Shown here in pieces: positions 1 through 7,471 of a DNA stretch of 12,449 nt; the stretch's first letter is position 1, and each line of letters starts with the position of its first letter. The notes below the pieces were generated by a model that worked only from the letters and a program-made list of their open reading frames with translations, did no database searches and was not told where the DNA came from. Position numbers and translations under genes: made by a program. This DNA comes from Saprospiraceae bacterium. GTDB lineage: Bacteria > Bacteroidota > Bacteroidia > Chitinophagales > Saprospiraceae. The DNA lies in contig JALOMF010000053.1 of the NCBI GenBank assembly GCA_025455635.1, positions 1 to 12,449 of the forward strand, read 5' to 3'.

Positions 1-2
1 AC

Positions 3-305
3 GTATGTTGGGACATAGTGGCAGGACAAGATCTAGCACGTATTTTCAAATATCTATCGGAAAATGCTTCGGAAGATGTTGCTCGTAAACTCAAAAAATC
101 AATCGTTACCGCTGTGGATGGGCTTCGTAAGAATCCCGGTCGTTTTCCCTTGGAGAAACAGCTGCTCCATACTGGCAAGCAGTTTAGATTCATCAAGGTT
201 GGAGCTTACAAAATCACCTACCTCTTTACTGGCACTGAAAGCATCGTACTTCGGATTTACCACACAAAACGGGACCCTTCCAAAATTTTGAAGGACTTGA
301 AATAA
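3..305 (+). CDS. RelE/ParE-type toxin, 5' end outside the window
   Basis: The frame is open to the left edge and closes at TAA 303-305. A GTG at 18 could be read as a start, but in-frame residues before it (VCWDIVAGQDL) match the usual N-terminus of ParE/RelE proteins, which is a hydrophobic strand followed by W-S/D-x-x-A-x-x-DL and then an aromatic helix (here FKYLSENAS). I therefore think the true start lies upstream of base 1. The C-terminal half shows the family core: FRFIKVGAYKITYLF, then a strand and IYHTKRDPSKI, with the conserved Arg/His/Lys cluster used by this fold to act on mRNA at the ribosome (RelE) or on gyrase (ParE). Which target applies cannot be told. The antitoxin would be expected just upstream, outside the window. 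The gene is clearly more AT-rich than the transporter gene that follows. Confidence 0.8.
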   Translation, partial: VCWDIVAGQDLARIFKYLSENASEDVARKLKKSIVTAVDGLRKNPGRFPLEKQLLHTGKQFRFIKVGAYKITYLFTGTESIVLRIYHTKRDPSKILKDLK

Positions 306-391
306 GCACCCGATTCCCCTTAGAAAACCACCCCTTTCATTTCTCATTCCCACTTTCTACCTTCGCAACTTGCCACCTATTTCTTCAAACC

Positions 392-412
392 GGGCAAACC
401 CTGCGTTTGCCC
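392..412. promoter_or_regulatory. 8-bp perfect palindrome before the sugar transporter
   Basis: GGGCAAAC (392-399) and GTTTGCCC (405-412) are exact inverted repeats around a 5-base spacer, ending 16 bases before the ATG at 429. It could be a leader hairpin or an operator. The arms resemble half-sites of LacI-family regulators (GCAAAC/GTTTGC), but those sites normally have no 5-base gap, so the assignment is weak. A poor -7 match, TACCTTCG, lies at 358-365, which would put the palindrome inside the transcript leader. Confidence 0.3.
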
Positions 413-428
413 TATCAAAACGAAAGAC

Positions 429-1751
429 ATGAACCACCGCAAGATTTTCTATTGGTCCATCACCGTCGCATTGGCGGGCTTCCTTTTTGGCTTTGATACG
501 GTCGTGATTTCAGGTGCCGACCTCTCTTTGCAGGAGCTTTGGCAGCGGGGCGAGCTGTTCCACGGCTTCGTGGTGATGGCCTCGGCGCTTTGGGGCACGG
601 TCGTGGGTGCCCTGCTCGGCGGCATACCCACCGACAAATGGGGCCGCAAAAAGACCCTGTTTTGGATAGGCATTTTCTATTTCGTCTCAGCGGTAGGCTC
701 GGCCCTCGCCAACGACCCTTGGGTCTTCGCCATCTTCCGTTTCATCGGCGGGCTTGCCGTCGGGGCGTCCACCATTGCAGCGCCGGCCTATATCTCCGAA
801 ATTGCGCCAGCCAGCAACCGGGGCCGCCTCGTGGCGCTTTACCAGTTCAATATCGTGTTCGGCATCCTGGTCGCCTTCCTCTCCAATTTCCTGCTCAAGG
901 ATTTTGGTGCAGAACCTTGGCGTTGGATGATTGGCGCCGAAGCGCTGCCCGCATTCCTCTACACGCTCATGGTGCTCACCGTACCCGAAAGCCCTCGATG
1001 GCTCTTGGTAAAAAAACAAGACCGCAAGGCTGCCGCCGAAACCCTCCGTTTGATTGACCCCGACGTTGACCCGGCCATCGAGATGCAGCGCATCGAGGCT
1101 GACCACGGGGAGGCCGACAAAACCGAAACCATCTTCAGCCCCAAATACCGAAAGCCCCTGATGCTGGCTTTTTTCATCGCTTTTTTCAACCAGTTTTCGG
1201 GCATAAATGCCTTCTTGTACTACGCGCCCCGCATTTTCCAAGACGCTGGATTGGATGAAAGCTCGGCGCTGTTGAGCAGCGTCGGCATTGGCATCGCCAA
1301 CCTCTTATTCACCTTGATAGGCTTGACGCTCATTGACAAACTGGGCCGAAAGCAACTCATGTATATCGGTTCCGTTGGTTACATCATTTCCTTGTCAATG
1401 GTCGCTGCCTCCTTCGGAATGGGCTGGACTGGCATGGCAGTGCCGGGCTTCTTGTTCCTATTCATTGCGTCCCATGCCATTGGACAAGGAGCGGTTATTT
1501 GGGTATTCATCGCCGAGATTTTCCCCAACCACCTCCGGGCCAGCGGCCAAGCATTTGGCAGCTCTGTGCATTGGTGGCTGGCCGCCCTCATTCCCGCCCT
1601 CATGCCCGTGACGACCAAAACCATCGGCAACGCCACCGTATTTGGATTTTTTGCCGCAATGATGGTGCTGCAACTCCTTTGGGTCTGGCGTAAAATGCCG
1701 GAGACAAAGGGCGTTTCGTTGGAGGATTTGGAGAAGCAACTGACGAAGTAG
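429..1751 (+). CDS. MFS sugar porter (sugar:H+ symporter family)
   Basis: This 440-residue inner-membrane transporter has the 12-helix layout and signatures of the sugar porter family (XylE/GLUT type). Visible motifs are GFLFGFDTVVISGA in helix 1 (17-30), DKWGRKK in loop 2-3 (69-75), RFIGGLAVG (104-112), PESPRWLL ending helix 6 (186-193), NQFSGINAFLYYAP in helix 7 (254-267), DKLGRK in loop 8-9 (303-308), WVFIAEIFP (358-366) and PETKG after helix 12 (424-428). The Gln-x-Ser-Gly-x-Asn motif in helix 7 is known in this family to contact hexoses or pentoses. It is the first gene of a run of three on the same strand with a fructokinase and a GH32 enzyme, so fructose is the most likely substrate; sucrose or short fructo-oligosaccharides are alternatives. 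The ATG at 429 places the first helix at residue 8 as expected. No SusC-type partner is nearby. Confidence 0.93.
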   Translation: MNHRKIFYWSITVALAGFLFGFDTVVISGADLSLQELWQRGELFHGFVVMASALWGTVVGALLGGIPTDKWGRKKTLFWIGIFYFVSAVGSALANDPWVFAIFRFIGGLAVGASTIAAPAYISEIAPASNRGRLVALYQFNIVFGILVAFLSNFLLKDFGAEPWRWMIGAEALPAFLYTLMVLTVPESPRWLLVKKQDRKAAAETLRLIDPDVDPAIEMQRIEADHGEADKTETIFSPKYRKPLMLAFFIAFFNQFSGINAFLYYAPRIFQDAGLDESSALLSSVGIGIANLLFTLIGLTLIDKLGRKQLMYIGSVGYIISLSMVAASFGMGWTGMAVPGFLFLFIASHAIGQGAVIWVFIAEIFPNHLRASGQAFGSSVHWWLAALIPALMPVTTKTIGNATVFGFFAAMMVLQLLWVWRKMPETKGVSLEDLEKQLTK

Positions 1752-1796
1752 CTCCCTCAATTTCCCAATTTCTAAAATTCCCAATTTCCATTTTTC

Positions 1797-2699
1797 ATGT
1801 CAAAACCCACCGTCATCTGTTTCGGCGAAGTCCTCTGGGACCTCCTGCCTAACGGCAAAATAGCCGGAGGCGCACCCATGAACGTCGCCTACCATGCCAA
1901 CCAGCTTGGCCTTCGCTCCCTCATGGTCAGCCGCATCGGCCACGACGACCTCGGCCTCGAGCTGCTCGATTTTTTGGAGGAGAAAGGCGTCGCCACCCGC
2001 TTCGTGCAGCAGGACGACGATGCGCCAACGGGCGTCGTCCATGTCCATTTGGATGAAAAAGGCTCGCCCAGCTACGAAATCGCACAGCCCGCCGCTTGGG
2101 ATTTCATCGAGCCGGACGAGAAGGTGAGCGCCCTCGTTGGCGCAGCCGATGCCTTCGTGTTTGGCAGCCTTGCCTGCCGCAATGAGCGCAGCCGGGAGAC
2201 CCTTTTCGACCTGCTCGATGTGGCCAAACTGCGGGTCTTGGATGTGAACCTCCGTGCCCCGTTTTATGACAAAAACCTGCTTGCCGACCTGCTCGTCAAG
2301 GCCGACATCGTGAAGATGAACGACGAGGAACTGGCCCTCATCTGCGGCTATTTTTCCAATGCAAAAGGCATGGAAGCGCAGATGAATTTCCTTTTGGAAC
2401 AGTTCCGGTTGGAGACGCTCATCGTCACCAAAGGCCCGCACGGTGCCGCCTGCCTCGACGCCGACGGCCTGCACGAACAGCCCGGTTTCCAGGTGAAAGT
2501 GAAGGACACCATCGGCAGCGGCGATGCGTTTTTGGCCGCCTTCCTAAGTACGAACTTGGACGGCGCCAGTGTTGACGAATCACTGCGGTTTGCTTGCGCA
2601 ATAGGTGCGCTCGTGGCCACCAAATCGGGTGGCACCCCCGTCATTGACGAAGAGGAACTGGATGAGATTTATGATGCCAATGATGATTTTGAAGCTTGA
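1797..2699 (+). CDS. Fructokinase-like PfkB-family sugar kinase
   Basis: The 300-residue cytoplasmic kinase starts with the strand VICFGEVLWDLLP, where the Glu-x-x-x-Asp pattern is typical of fructokinases. It carries PfkB signature 1 as GGAPMNVAYHANQLG (24-38) and signature 2 as DTIGSGDAFLAAFL (237-250), with D243 as the expected catalytic base and GSGD as the anion hole. VKMNDEE (172-178) and TKG (211-213) are the usual nucleotide-side motifs. Length fits the family. It most likely phosphorylates fructose with ATP to fructose 6-phosphate, completing the route from fructan through the neighbouring GH32 enzyme and transporter. It begins 45 bp after the transporter stop, so both are probably on one transcript; the gap is an AT-rich run with repeated CCCAATTTC words. 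Other PfkB substrates such as ribose are less likely given the context. Confidence 0.9.
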   Translation: MSKPTVICFGEVLWDLLPNGKIAGGAPMNVAYHANQLGLRSLMVSRIGHDDLGLELLDFLEEKGVATRFVQQDDDAPTGVVHVHLDEKGSPSYEIAQPAAWDFIEPDEKVSALVGAADAFVFGSLACRNERSRETLFDLLDVAKLRVLDVNLRAPFYDKNLLADLLVKADIVKMNDEELALICGYFSNAKGMEAQMNFLLEQFRLETLIVTKGPHGAACLDADGLHEQPGFQVKVKDTIGSGDAFLAAFLSTNLDGASVDESLRFACAIGALVATKSGGTPVIDEEELDEIYDANDDFEA

Positions 2700-2712
2700 T
2701 ACTTGATGCTGG

Positions 2713-2885
2713 TTTTTTGACGCTGAGGGCCGCTGATTTTTATGGTTTTTTATGTTTTTGCGCATCAAAAACCAAACATAAATTATCATATAAATCAGCG
2801 TCTTTCAGCGTCAAAAACCTCTTTTTTACGCAGTAAAAACCAATCATAAATTATCATAAAAATCAGCGTCTTTCAGCGTCAAAAA
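2713..2885. repeat. Cluster of 51-bp interspersed repeats with one inverted copy
   Basis: Two direct copies of a 51-bp unit lie at 2767-2817 and 2835-2885 and differ at 2 positions, each ending in ATCAGCGTCTTTCAGCGTC plus an A run. A diverged inverted copy, TTTTTTGACGCTGAGGGCC and on through CGCTGATTTTTATGG, lies at 2713-2759. The inverted copy can pair with either direct copy into a long hairpin. Since the region sits between fructokinase and GH32 on the same strand, it could reduce read-through or stabilise the upstream message. I see no coding sequence here. Confidence 0.8.
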
Positions 2886-2914
2886 TAAACTAACGCACTT
2901 GCAATCAACGACTT

Positions 2915-4519
2915 ATGAAATATACACTCCCCTTTATTATAATTATCTTATCCATGCTTGCAGCTTGTCACAACGAACCTGTAACTATTATACCCAACGT
3001 GCGAGCTACCGATATTTACGCAGACCGGCACCGCCCACAGTTCCACTTCTCACCGCAGACAGGCTGGATGAACGACCCCAACGGCCTCGTTTTTTACGAA
3101 GGCGAATACCACCTGTTCTACCAATACTATCCCGATTCAACCGTCTGGGGGCCAATGCACTGGGCACACGCCGTCAGCCGTGATTTGGTAAAGTGGGAGC
3201 ACCTGCCCATTGCGCTTTACCCCGATTCGCTGGGCTATATCTTCAGCGGCTCGGCGGTGGTGGACTGGAAGAACACGAGCGGTTTTGGTAAAAACGGGCA
3301 GCCGCCGCTTGTGGCCATGTTCACTTACCACGATATGGAGGCAGAGCGGGCGGGCAACGACACCCGTGAGTCGCAGGCCATCGCCTACAGCCTCGACCGG
3401 GGGCGCACTTGGGTGAAATACGAGGGCAACCCCGTCATCCCGAACCCCGGCAAGGTGCGGGACTTCCGTGACCCCAAGCTCGTCTGGGATGAGGCCCGCA
3501 GCCAGTGGGTGACCACCCTCGCCGTCGGCCAACATGCCGAGCTTTGGGCTTCGCCCGATTTCAAGACGTGGAAAAAACTCAGCGAATTCGGCGCCGACCT
3601 CGGCAACCATGAGGGCGTCTGGGAATGCCCCGACATGTTCCCCATCAAGGTAGAAGGCACGGGCGAGCAGCGCTGGGTCATCCTGCAAAACCTGAACCCC
3701 GGCGGCCCCAATGGCGGCTCGGCGGTGCAGTATTTTGTCGGCGATTTTGATGGGAAAAACTTCACCGTTGACCCCAGTTTCCTGCCCGATGTGCAGGGCG
3801 GCAAGGCCGTCTGGCTCGACCACGGCAAGGACAACTACGCTGGGGTCACTTGGTCGGACGTGCCCGATGGCCGCCGCCTCACCATCGGTTGGATGAGCAA
3901 CTGGCAGTACGCCCAGCAGGTGCCTACCCTGGCCTGGCGCTCTGCCTGCACCTTGCCCCGTGTGCTCACGCTTCGCAAAACGGCGGTGGGCTATCGGCTG
4001 TTTTCGGAGCCTGTGAAAGAACTGGAGGCTTTGCGCCAGCAACACAAAACGCTGGAGCCTACCACGGTGCACCAGTTAGGAGCTAACTTCGAGTTAGCTC
4101 CTAACTTACTCGACAGCATTTCCCCTGCCCAAATGGAACTTGTACTGGACATCGAGCCGAGCGCCAATGCCCGATTCTCCGTGGAGCTTTCCAATCCAAA
4201 AGGTGAGGTTTACCGCATCGGCTATGATGCTAAGGCCAACCAGTTTTTCAGTGACCGCACCAAGGCTGGCGACCACAGCTTTTCCCCCGATTTTGCGAAG
4301 CAGCCAAGCGTGGCGCCCCGTATTTCAAAGGACAAGACCGTACGGATGCACCTCTTCTTCGATGCCGCCAGCGCCGAGCTTTTCGCCGATGGCGGTGCAA
4401 CGGTGATGACGGAGGTGTTTTTTCCAGGAGTGCGGTTTAATAAGCTGCGATTGGTGGCGGAAGGGGGCGAAGTGAAGGTGGTGAAAGGCGAGGCTTGGGG
4501 CTTGGGGCGGATTTGGTGA
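2915..4519 (+). CDS. GH32 exo-fructanase/invertase-type lipoprotein
   Basis: The 534-residue protein starts with a lipoprotein signal peptide: MKY, a hydrophobic run and lipobox LAAC with C18 as the lipidated residue. It should be anchored in a membrane outside the cytoplasm. The GH32 five-bladed propeller follows with all three catalytic carboxylates: WMNDPNG (51-57, nucleophile D54), FRDP (184-187, transition-state D186) and WECPD (236-240, acid/base E237). The C-terminal beta-sandwich ends with SAELFADGG and MTEVFFP (486-504), the usual GH32 closing motif. Known activities for this type are release of fructose from levan, inulin or sucrose; SacC-like exo-activity is my best guess and linkage preference cannot be read. 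It is the third gene of the sugar cassette, separated from the kinase by the repeat cluster, and no clear promoter of its own is seen. An inserted palindrome encodes residues 387-398 in the linker between the domains. Confidence 0.93.
   Translation: MKYTLPFIIIILSMLAACHNEPVTIIPNVRATDIYADRHRPQFHFSPQTGWMNDPNGLVFYEGEYHLFYQYYPDSTVWGPMHWAHAVSRDLVKWEHLPIALYPDSLGYIFSGSAVVDWKNTSGFGKNGQPPLVAMFTYHDMEAERAGNDTRESQAIAYSLDRGRTWVKYEGNPVIPNPGKVRDFRDPKLVWDEARSQWVTTLAVGQHAELWASPDFKTWKKLSEFGADLGNHEGVWECPDMFPIKVEGTGEQRWVILQNLNPGGPNGGSAVQYFVGDFDGKNFTVDPSFLPDVQGGKAVWLDHGKDNYAGVTWSDVPDGRRLTIGWMSNWQYAQQVPTLAWRSACTLPRVLTLRKTAVGYRLFSEPVKELEALRQQHKTLEPTTVHQLGANFELAPNLLDSISPAQMELVLDIEPSANARFSVELSNPKGEVYRIGYDAKANQFFSDRTKAGDHSFSPDFAKQPSVAPRISKDKTVRMHLFFDAASAELFADGGATVMTEVFFPGVRFNKLRLVAEGGEVKVVKGEAWGLGRIW
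4074..4106. repeat. Perfect 14-bp palindrome inside the GH32 gene
   Basis: AGTTAGGAGCTAAC (4074-4087) and GTTAGCTCCTAACT (4093-4106) are exact inverted repeats around the loop TTCGA. The element is AT-richer than its surroundings and is read in frame as QLGANFELAPNL, in the linker between the propeller and the beta-sandwich. A stem this perfect is not explained by protein coding, and the site is one where extra residues would be tolerated. It looks like a small mobile palindromic element that landed without breaking the frame, comparable in principle to the palindromic elements known inside Rickettsia genes. Confidence 0.75.
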
Positions 4520-4527
4520 GGTTGAAT

Positions 4528-4845
4528 TCAAAACTGGTTTTTTTCAGGGTTTCCCCGTGGCCTCCTGCCATATTTGGATTTATATGCCAAAACTGCTTCA
4601 TCCTCCATTTCCTCTGCATGTTTCCTGCCGGGTATTCCAGTCAAAAGCACCCTTGCCAGAAAACGAAGAAAGCCGACTCACCTGTTGAACTCCCTAACCT
4701 GCCTATTGGCACGGGGCGATGAACCATCGGCGTATAGCGGCTCTCCACAGATGCCATATTTGTAAACATCTTCCTCTAGCGTGTCATAGATTTCATAGAG
4801 GTGGTGTTCTTCTTGGTTTTGGTGCGAATTGGCGTGGGGCTTCAT
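4528..4845 (-). pseudogene. Small nuclease-like gene interrupted by one in-frame TGA
   Basis: From ATG 4845 the - strand frame reads MKPHANSHQNQEEHHLYEIY, continues through VYKYGICGEPL and SSPRANRQVREFNR, and meets TGA at 4680-4678 after 55 residues. The same frame then continues with VGFLRFLARVLLTGIPGRK and LAYKSKYGRRPRGNPEKNQF to a final TGA at 4530-4528. Both halves look like one protein of about 105 residues: a paired-strand start with Tyr and Gly, an Arg, then a helix with an acidic residue and a GRRPRGNP end. This recalls compact GIY-YIG-like nuclease or toxin domains, by overall pattern only. The start overlaps the DUF4240 stop by ATGA, and the final stop is 8 bp from the converging GH32 stop, which supports a formerly intact gene. 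A base error in the assembly or stop-codon read-through remain possible. Confidence 0.65.
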
Positions 4846-5447
4846 GCTGACTTGCCTTTAATGAGGTCGGAAAGAGGTGACATCCTTGGCCAGCCCTCGT
4901 GGTTGCTGAAAGTCTCATAGCTGACGGTTGGCAGAAAATCGTAGCGTTCGGATGCGGTTTTCAGGCGATGTGCTTTTTCAGCGATGTACAGCAAGGCTTC
5001 GAAACTATGTTCTTTCGGCATCTTTGAAGGGTTATTCAAGACCTGCTCATAAAATTCCTTGCCATTGGCAATGGCACAGCAACGGGCGTACAGGAAGCCA
5101 TCCACAGAAAAATGCTGGCCGTCCTTGTTGTCCCAACCCAATGGCAGTGCAAATTTTTCCCCATCGAGCGCATGAAGTTTTTCTGCCAACAGCTGGTCAA
5201 ATTGGGCAATGCTGGTTTCCGAAAACAGGCTCAGTGCTTCCACCGCAGGGGCAATTATGCCCTCACTGCGCTTGCGGCCCCAGTCGAGTAAGGAGATAAT
5301 GCGCCAAAAGGCAGCTTCATCCATGCTGCTGAAAGTAACCGCAGCTGCCGACTCAATACGAACGATGGCCGATGGGTATTTCTCCTGTAAATCCCTGACC
5401 ACTAAGGGGCTGAGGGACTGAAGCGGTATTTTGATGGCGGTGTGCAT
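4842..5447 (-). CDS. DUF4240-like protein
   Basis: The 201-residue protein resembles the DUF4240 family in its middle: MDEAAFWRIISLLDW (42-56) is the usual start of the domain, then a helix ending SETSIAQFDQLL (76-87), and FSVDGFLYARCCAIANGKEF (113-132) followed by YEQVLNNPSKMP corresponds to the conserved D-x-F-x-x-x-R and G-K-x-x-Y/F-E segments. The family has no established biochemical function. No signal peptide or membrane segment is seen. The first 40 residues do not match anything I know. Its TGA overlaps the ATG of the broken nuclease-like gene, so the two were translated together. One reading is a toxin-immunity pair in which DUF4240 is the surviving protective partner; this is inference. 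GC content is lower than in the flanking GH32 and permease genes. Confidence 0.75.
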   Translation of the reverse strand: MHTAIKIPLQSLSPLVVRDLQEKYPSAIVRIESAAAVTFSSMDEAAFWRIISLLDWGRKRSEGIIAPAVEALSLFSETSIAQFDQLLAEKLHALDGEKFALPLGWDNKDGQHFSVDGFLYARCCAIANGKEFYEQVLNNPSKMPKEHSFEALLYIAEKAHRLKTASERYDFLPTVSYETFSNHEGWPRMSPLSDLIKGKSA

Positions 5448-5463
5448 ACGGGATGATTTTGAG

Positions 5464-5471
5464 CAAATTTA
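5464..5471 (-). promoter_or_regulatory. Candidate Bacteroidota -7 element for the DUF4240 gene
   Basis: On the - strand the bases read TAAATTTG, an exact match to TAnnTTTG, 16 bases before the ATG at 5447. I see no TTG at the right distance for a -33 element, so support rests on the -7 box and position. It would give a very short leader. Confidence 0.4.
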
Positions 5472-5556
5472 GGTGTTTTAAGGGAAATATTATTATCAGT
5501 CTTTGTACAAAAATCACAGTGTAAATGGCTTTAGGCTTCGCCAAAAACTTGGGGCA

Positions 5557-7254
5557 TCACCCCTTCCTTTTCACCCACCTTTTCCAGCTCAACTGCTCCA
5601 CGATCTGCGACCAGCCCATGTCCCGCATGGCCCAGTAGGTGAGCGCCAATCCCATCGGGAACACCACGAGGCAGTTCATCCAGGCGGCCACGATGGCGTG
5701 GATGACGAAGCGCTCCGCAATGTTTTTACTGAAAATACTGATGACGATGAACAGCATGAAGAACACGATGCTGATGAGCAGCGGGTAGCCGAAGCCGCCC
5801 TTGCGCACGATGGCCCCCATCGGTGCGCCCACGAAGAGGAAGATGAAGCAGGCCATGGCCAAGCTGAACTTGGAATGGAACTCGAAGACGTGCTTCACCC
5901 TCGATTCACGGGTCTTTTGGAGGGAGCGGAGGGTGGTTTCCGCTTGGTCTTGTATCACGCTCATGGGGCTGCGGGCCTTTTCCACCAGCTCGTCCTGCCT
6001 GCTTTTTTCAAAAGTCTCCAAGATGGACTCGTACTCGGTCAGTGGCTTGGTGATGACCTGTTTGTAGCCGTATGGCGTGGGCTTTTTGAGGGGCGGCGCT
6101 TTTTTGGCGGCGGTGGTGTCGGGCTTGGTGGCGATGGTCGGCCCTTGGGGTTTGGCGGGCAAATTGCGCACGGGTGGGGCAGTGCTGGGGTTGGGCCGGG
6201 CGCCGGGTTTGTCACTGGTGGTATCGGGCTTGGTGGGCTTTGGCTGTGCCTTGGTGGTGTTTGGATTAGCAGCTTTAATGGAGTCAATTTGCGCCTTTCT
6301 TTCCTCGGCTTCCTTGGCGCTTTTTTCCCGGTTTTTGGCCACCGATATTTTATTCAAAAAATAAAAATGCCGCATATTGCCCTCTGCCATGCGGCCTGCA
6401 CGGTCGAGTATTTCCTTGTCGATGGAGTCAATGGCCACCAGCAGTTGGCGGTTGGAGAGCATGGTGTGGTGCGACTTGAAGAGGTTCTCGTCGGTGCGGT
6501 CGAGTTCAAACTGGTCGAGGTCGAATACCTTCGTCCACGACTCGAAGGTGGAGCGCATCATGGGGTAGTTGCGCTTGCCCGCCTTGGTGATGGGTTTTGG
6601 CTCCGCAATCTGTTGACCCTCAAAGAGTTGCATCACGAAGTACTTATTGTCTTCGGAGCCAGCCATGTGCCCGCTGTCGGCGGATACCATGCTGAGGCGG
6701 CCTTGGGCGGCCTCGCTGTTGTCGTAGAGGGTCACTTGCCGGATGGTGCTGTTGTCGGGCAGCTTGTCGCCGATGCGGATGGAAAAGCCCTGGAAATCTT
6801 GGTTGAACAGGCTCTCTTCGAGGCTCAGTGCGGGCTTCTGCTGCCGGATGTCGTAGAGGCGGCTCTTGAACTTGAGGTTGGAGACGGGGATAAAATAATT
6901 GGAGCTGAAAAACGAGAGCACGGCCACGCCCGCCGTCAGCACCATCAGCGGCCGCATGGTGCGCCACAGCGACACCCCCGCCGACTTCATGCTCGACAGT
7001 TCGTAGCGTTCGGCGAGGTTGCCCAATACCATCACCGATGAGATGAGCACCGCCACGGGCAGCGACATCGGTATCATGCTCACCGAGAGGTAGCCCACCA
7101 GCTCGGTGAGCAGGAAGAAGCCGACGCCCTTGCCCGCTATTTCGTCAATATAGACCCATAGCGTCTGCATCACGAACACGAAGAGTGCGATGAAGAACGT
7201 CACGATGAACGGCCCGACGAACGACGTGATTAGGAGTTTGTCTAGTTTTTTCAC
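5557..7254 (-). CDS. YjgP/YjgQ permease (LptF/LptG family, LPS export)
   Basis: The protein (565 residues from GTG 7254) belongs to the family of the two inner-membrane subunits that, with the ATPase LptB, pull lipopolysaccharide out of the inner membrane. The N-terminus VKKLDKLLITSFVGPFIVTF is the usual start for this phylum, so I prefer this GTG to an in-frame ATG at 7338, whose extra 28 residues (many Pro, Lys, His) do not look native. Three N-terminal helices lie at about 8-32, 50-77 and 98-122 with the conserved AERYELSSMKSAGVSLWR in between, followed by a periplasmic beta-rich domain and three C-terminal helices from about 462. Residues 307-395 form a Pro/Thr/Lys-rich, apparently disordered insert containing KPDTT twice, which makes the protein longer than typical members. 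LptF and LptG cannot be told apart here. Confidence 0.92.
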   Translation of the reverse strand: MKKLDKLLITSFVGPFIVTFFIALFVFVMQTLWVYIDEIAGKGVGFFLLTELVGYLSVSMIPMSLPVAVLISSVMVLGNLAERYELSSMKSAGVSLWRTMRPLMVLTAGVAVLSFFSSNYFIPVSNLKFKSRLYDIRQQKPALSLEESLFNQDFQGFSIRIGDKLPDNSTIRQVTLYDNSEAAQGRLSMVSADSGHMAGSEDNKYFVMQLFEGQQIAEPKPITKAGKRNYPMMRSTFESWTKVFDLDQFELDRTDENLFKSHHTMLSNRQLLVAIDSIDKEILDRAGRMAEGNMRHFYFLNKISVAKNREKSAKEAEERKAQIDSIKAANPNTTKAQPKPTKPDTTSDKPGARPNPSTAPPVRNLPAKPQGPTIATKPDTTAAKKAPPLKKPTPYGYKQVITKPLTEYESILETFEKSRQDELVEKARSPMSVIQDQAETTLRSLQKTRESRVKHVFEFHSKFSLAMACFIFLFVGAPMGAIVRKGGFGYPLLISIVFFMLFIVISIFSKNIAERFVIHAIVAAWMNCLVVFPMGLALTYWAMRDMGWSQIVEQLSWKRWVKRKG

Positions 7255-7353
7255 AAAAACGGTGCACGGGTTATGGTGGACGGCCAACGGTGGACGGGGC
7301 TTTGTGGCCCCGGTCAGCGGCTTTCGTTGGACGAGCATTCACCTTTCCAACGG

Positions 7354-7361
7354 CAAAACTA
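7354..7361 (-). promoter_or_regulatory. Weak candidate -7 element for the YjgP/YjgQ gene
   Basis: On the - strand the bases read TAGTTTTG, matching TAnnTTTG, about 100 bases upstream of the GTG start at 7254. No TTG lies at the expected -33 distance. It sits in the 217-bp divergent region shared with the YihY-family gene. Supported only by motif and orientation. Confidence 0.3.
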
Positions 7362-7437
7362 CGGCTTGAGGTGCAGGTTTTGCTTTTTGATAAGTTTTAG
7401 ATGGAATTTGCCTGACAATTCAAAGAAATCAAAGTCA

Positions 7438-7470
7438 TTGAAAGCAACCGACGAACCAGTGTTACCTTTG
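7438..7470 (+). promoter_or_regulatory. Bacteroidota-type promoter for the YihY-family gene
   Basis: TTG at 7438-7440 and TACCTTTG at 7463-7470 match the Bacteroidota -33 (TTG) and -7 (TAnnTTTG) elements with 22 bases between them, inside the usual range. Transcription would start at about 7475, only a few bases past the first possible ATG at 7472. That suggests translation begins further downstream. Confidence 0.6.
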
Positions 7471-7471
7471 C

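Noticed and set aside
1752..1796. Iterated CCCAATTTC words between transporter and kinase as a possible regulatory site
   Set aside because: Only short low-complexity AT-rich repetition; no palindrome, promoter box or terminator structure.
3137..4072. 311-codon open frame on the - strand opposite the GH32 gene
   Set aside because: No recognisable motif, and the + strand GH32 frame has all catalytic residues.
5503..7041. Long 512-codon open frame on the + strand opposite the LPS-export permease
   Set aside because: It is rich in His, Gly, Ala and Glu-Glu runs, has no family features, and mirrors the GC-rich codons of the well-supported - strand gene.
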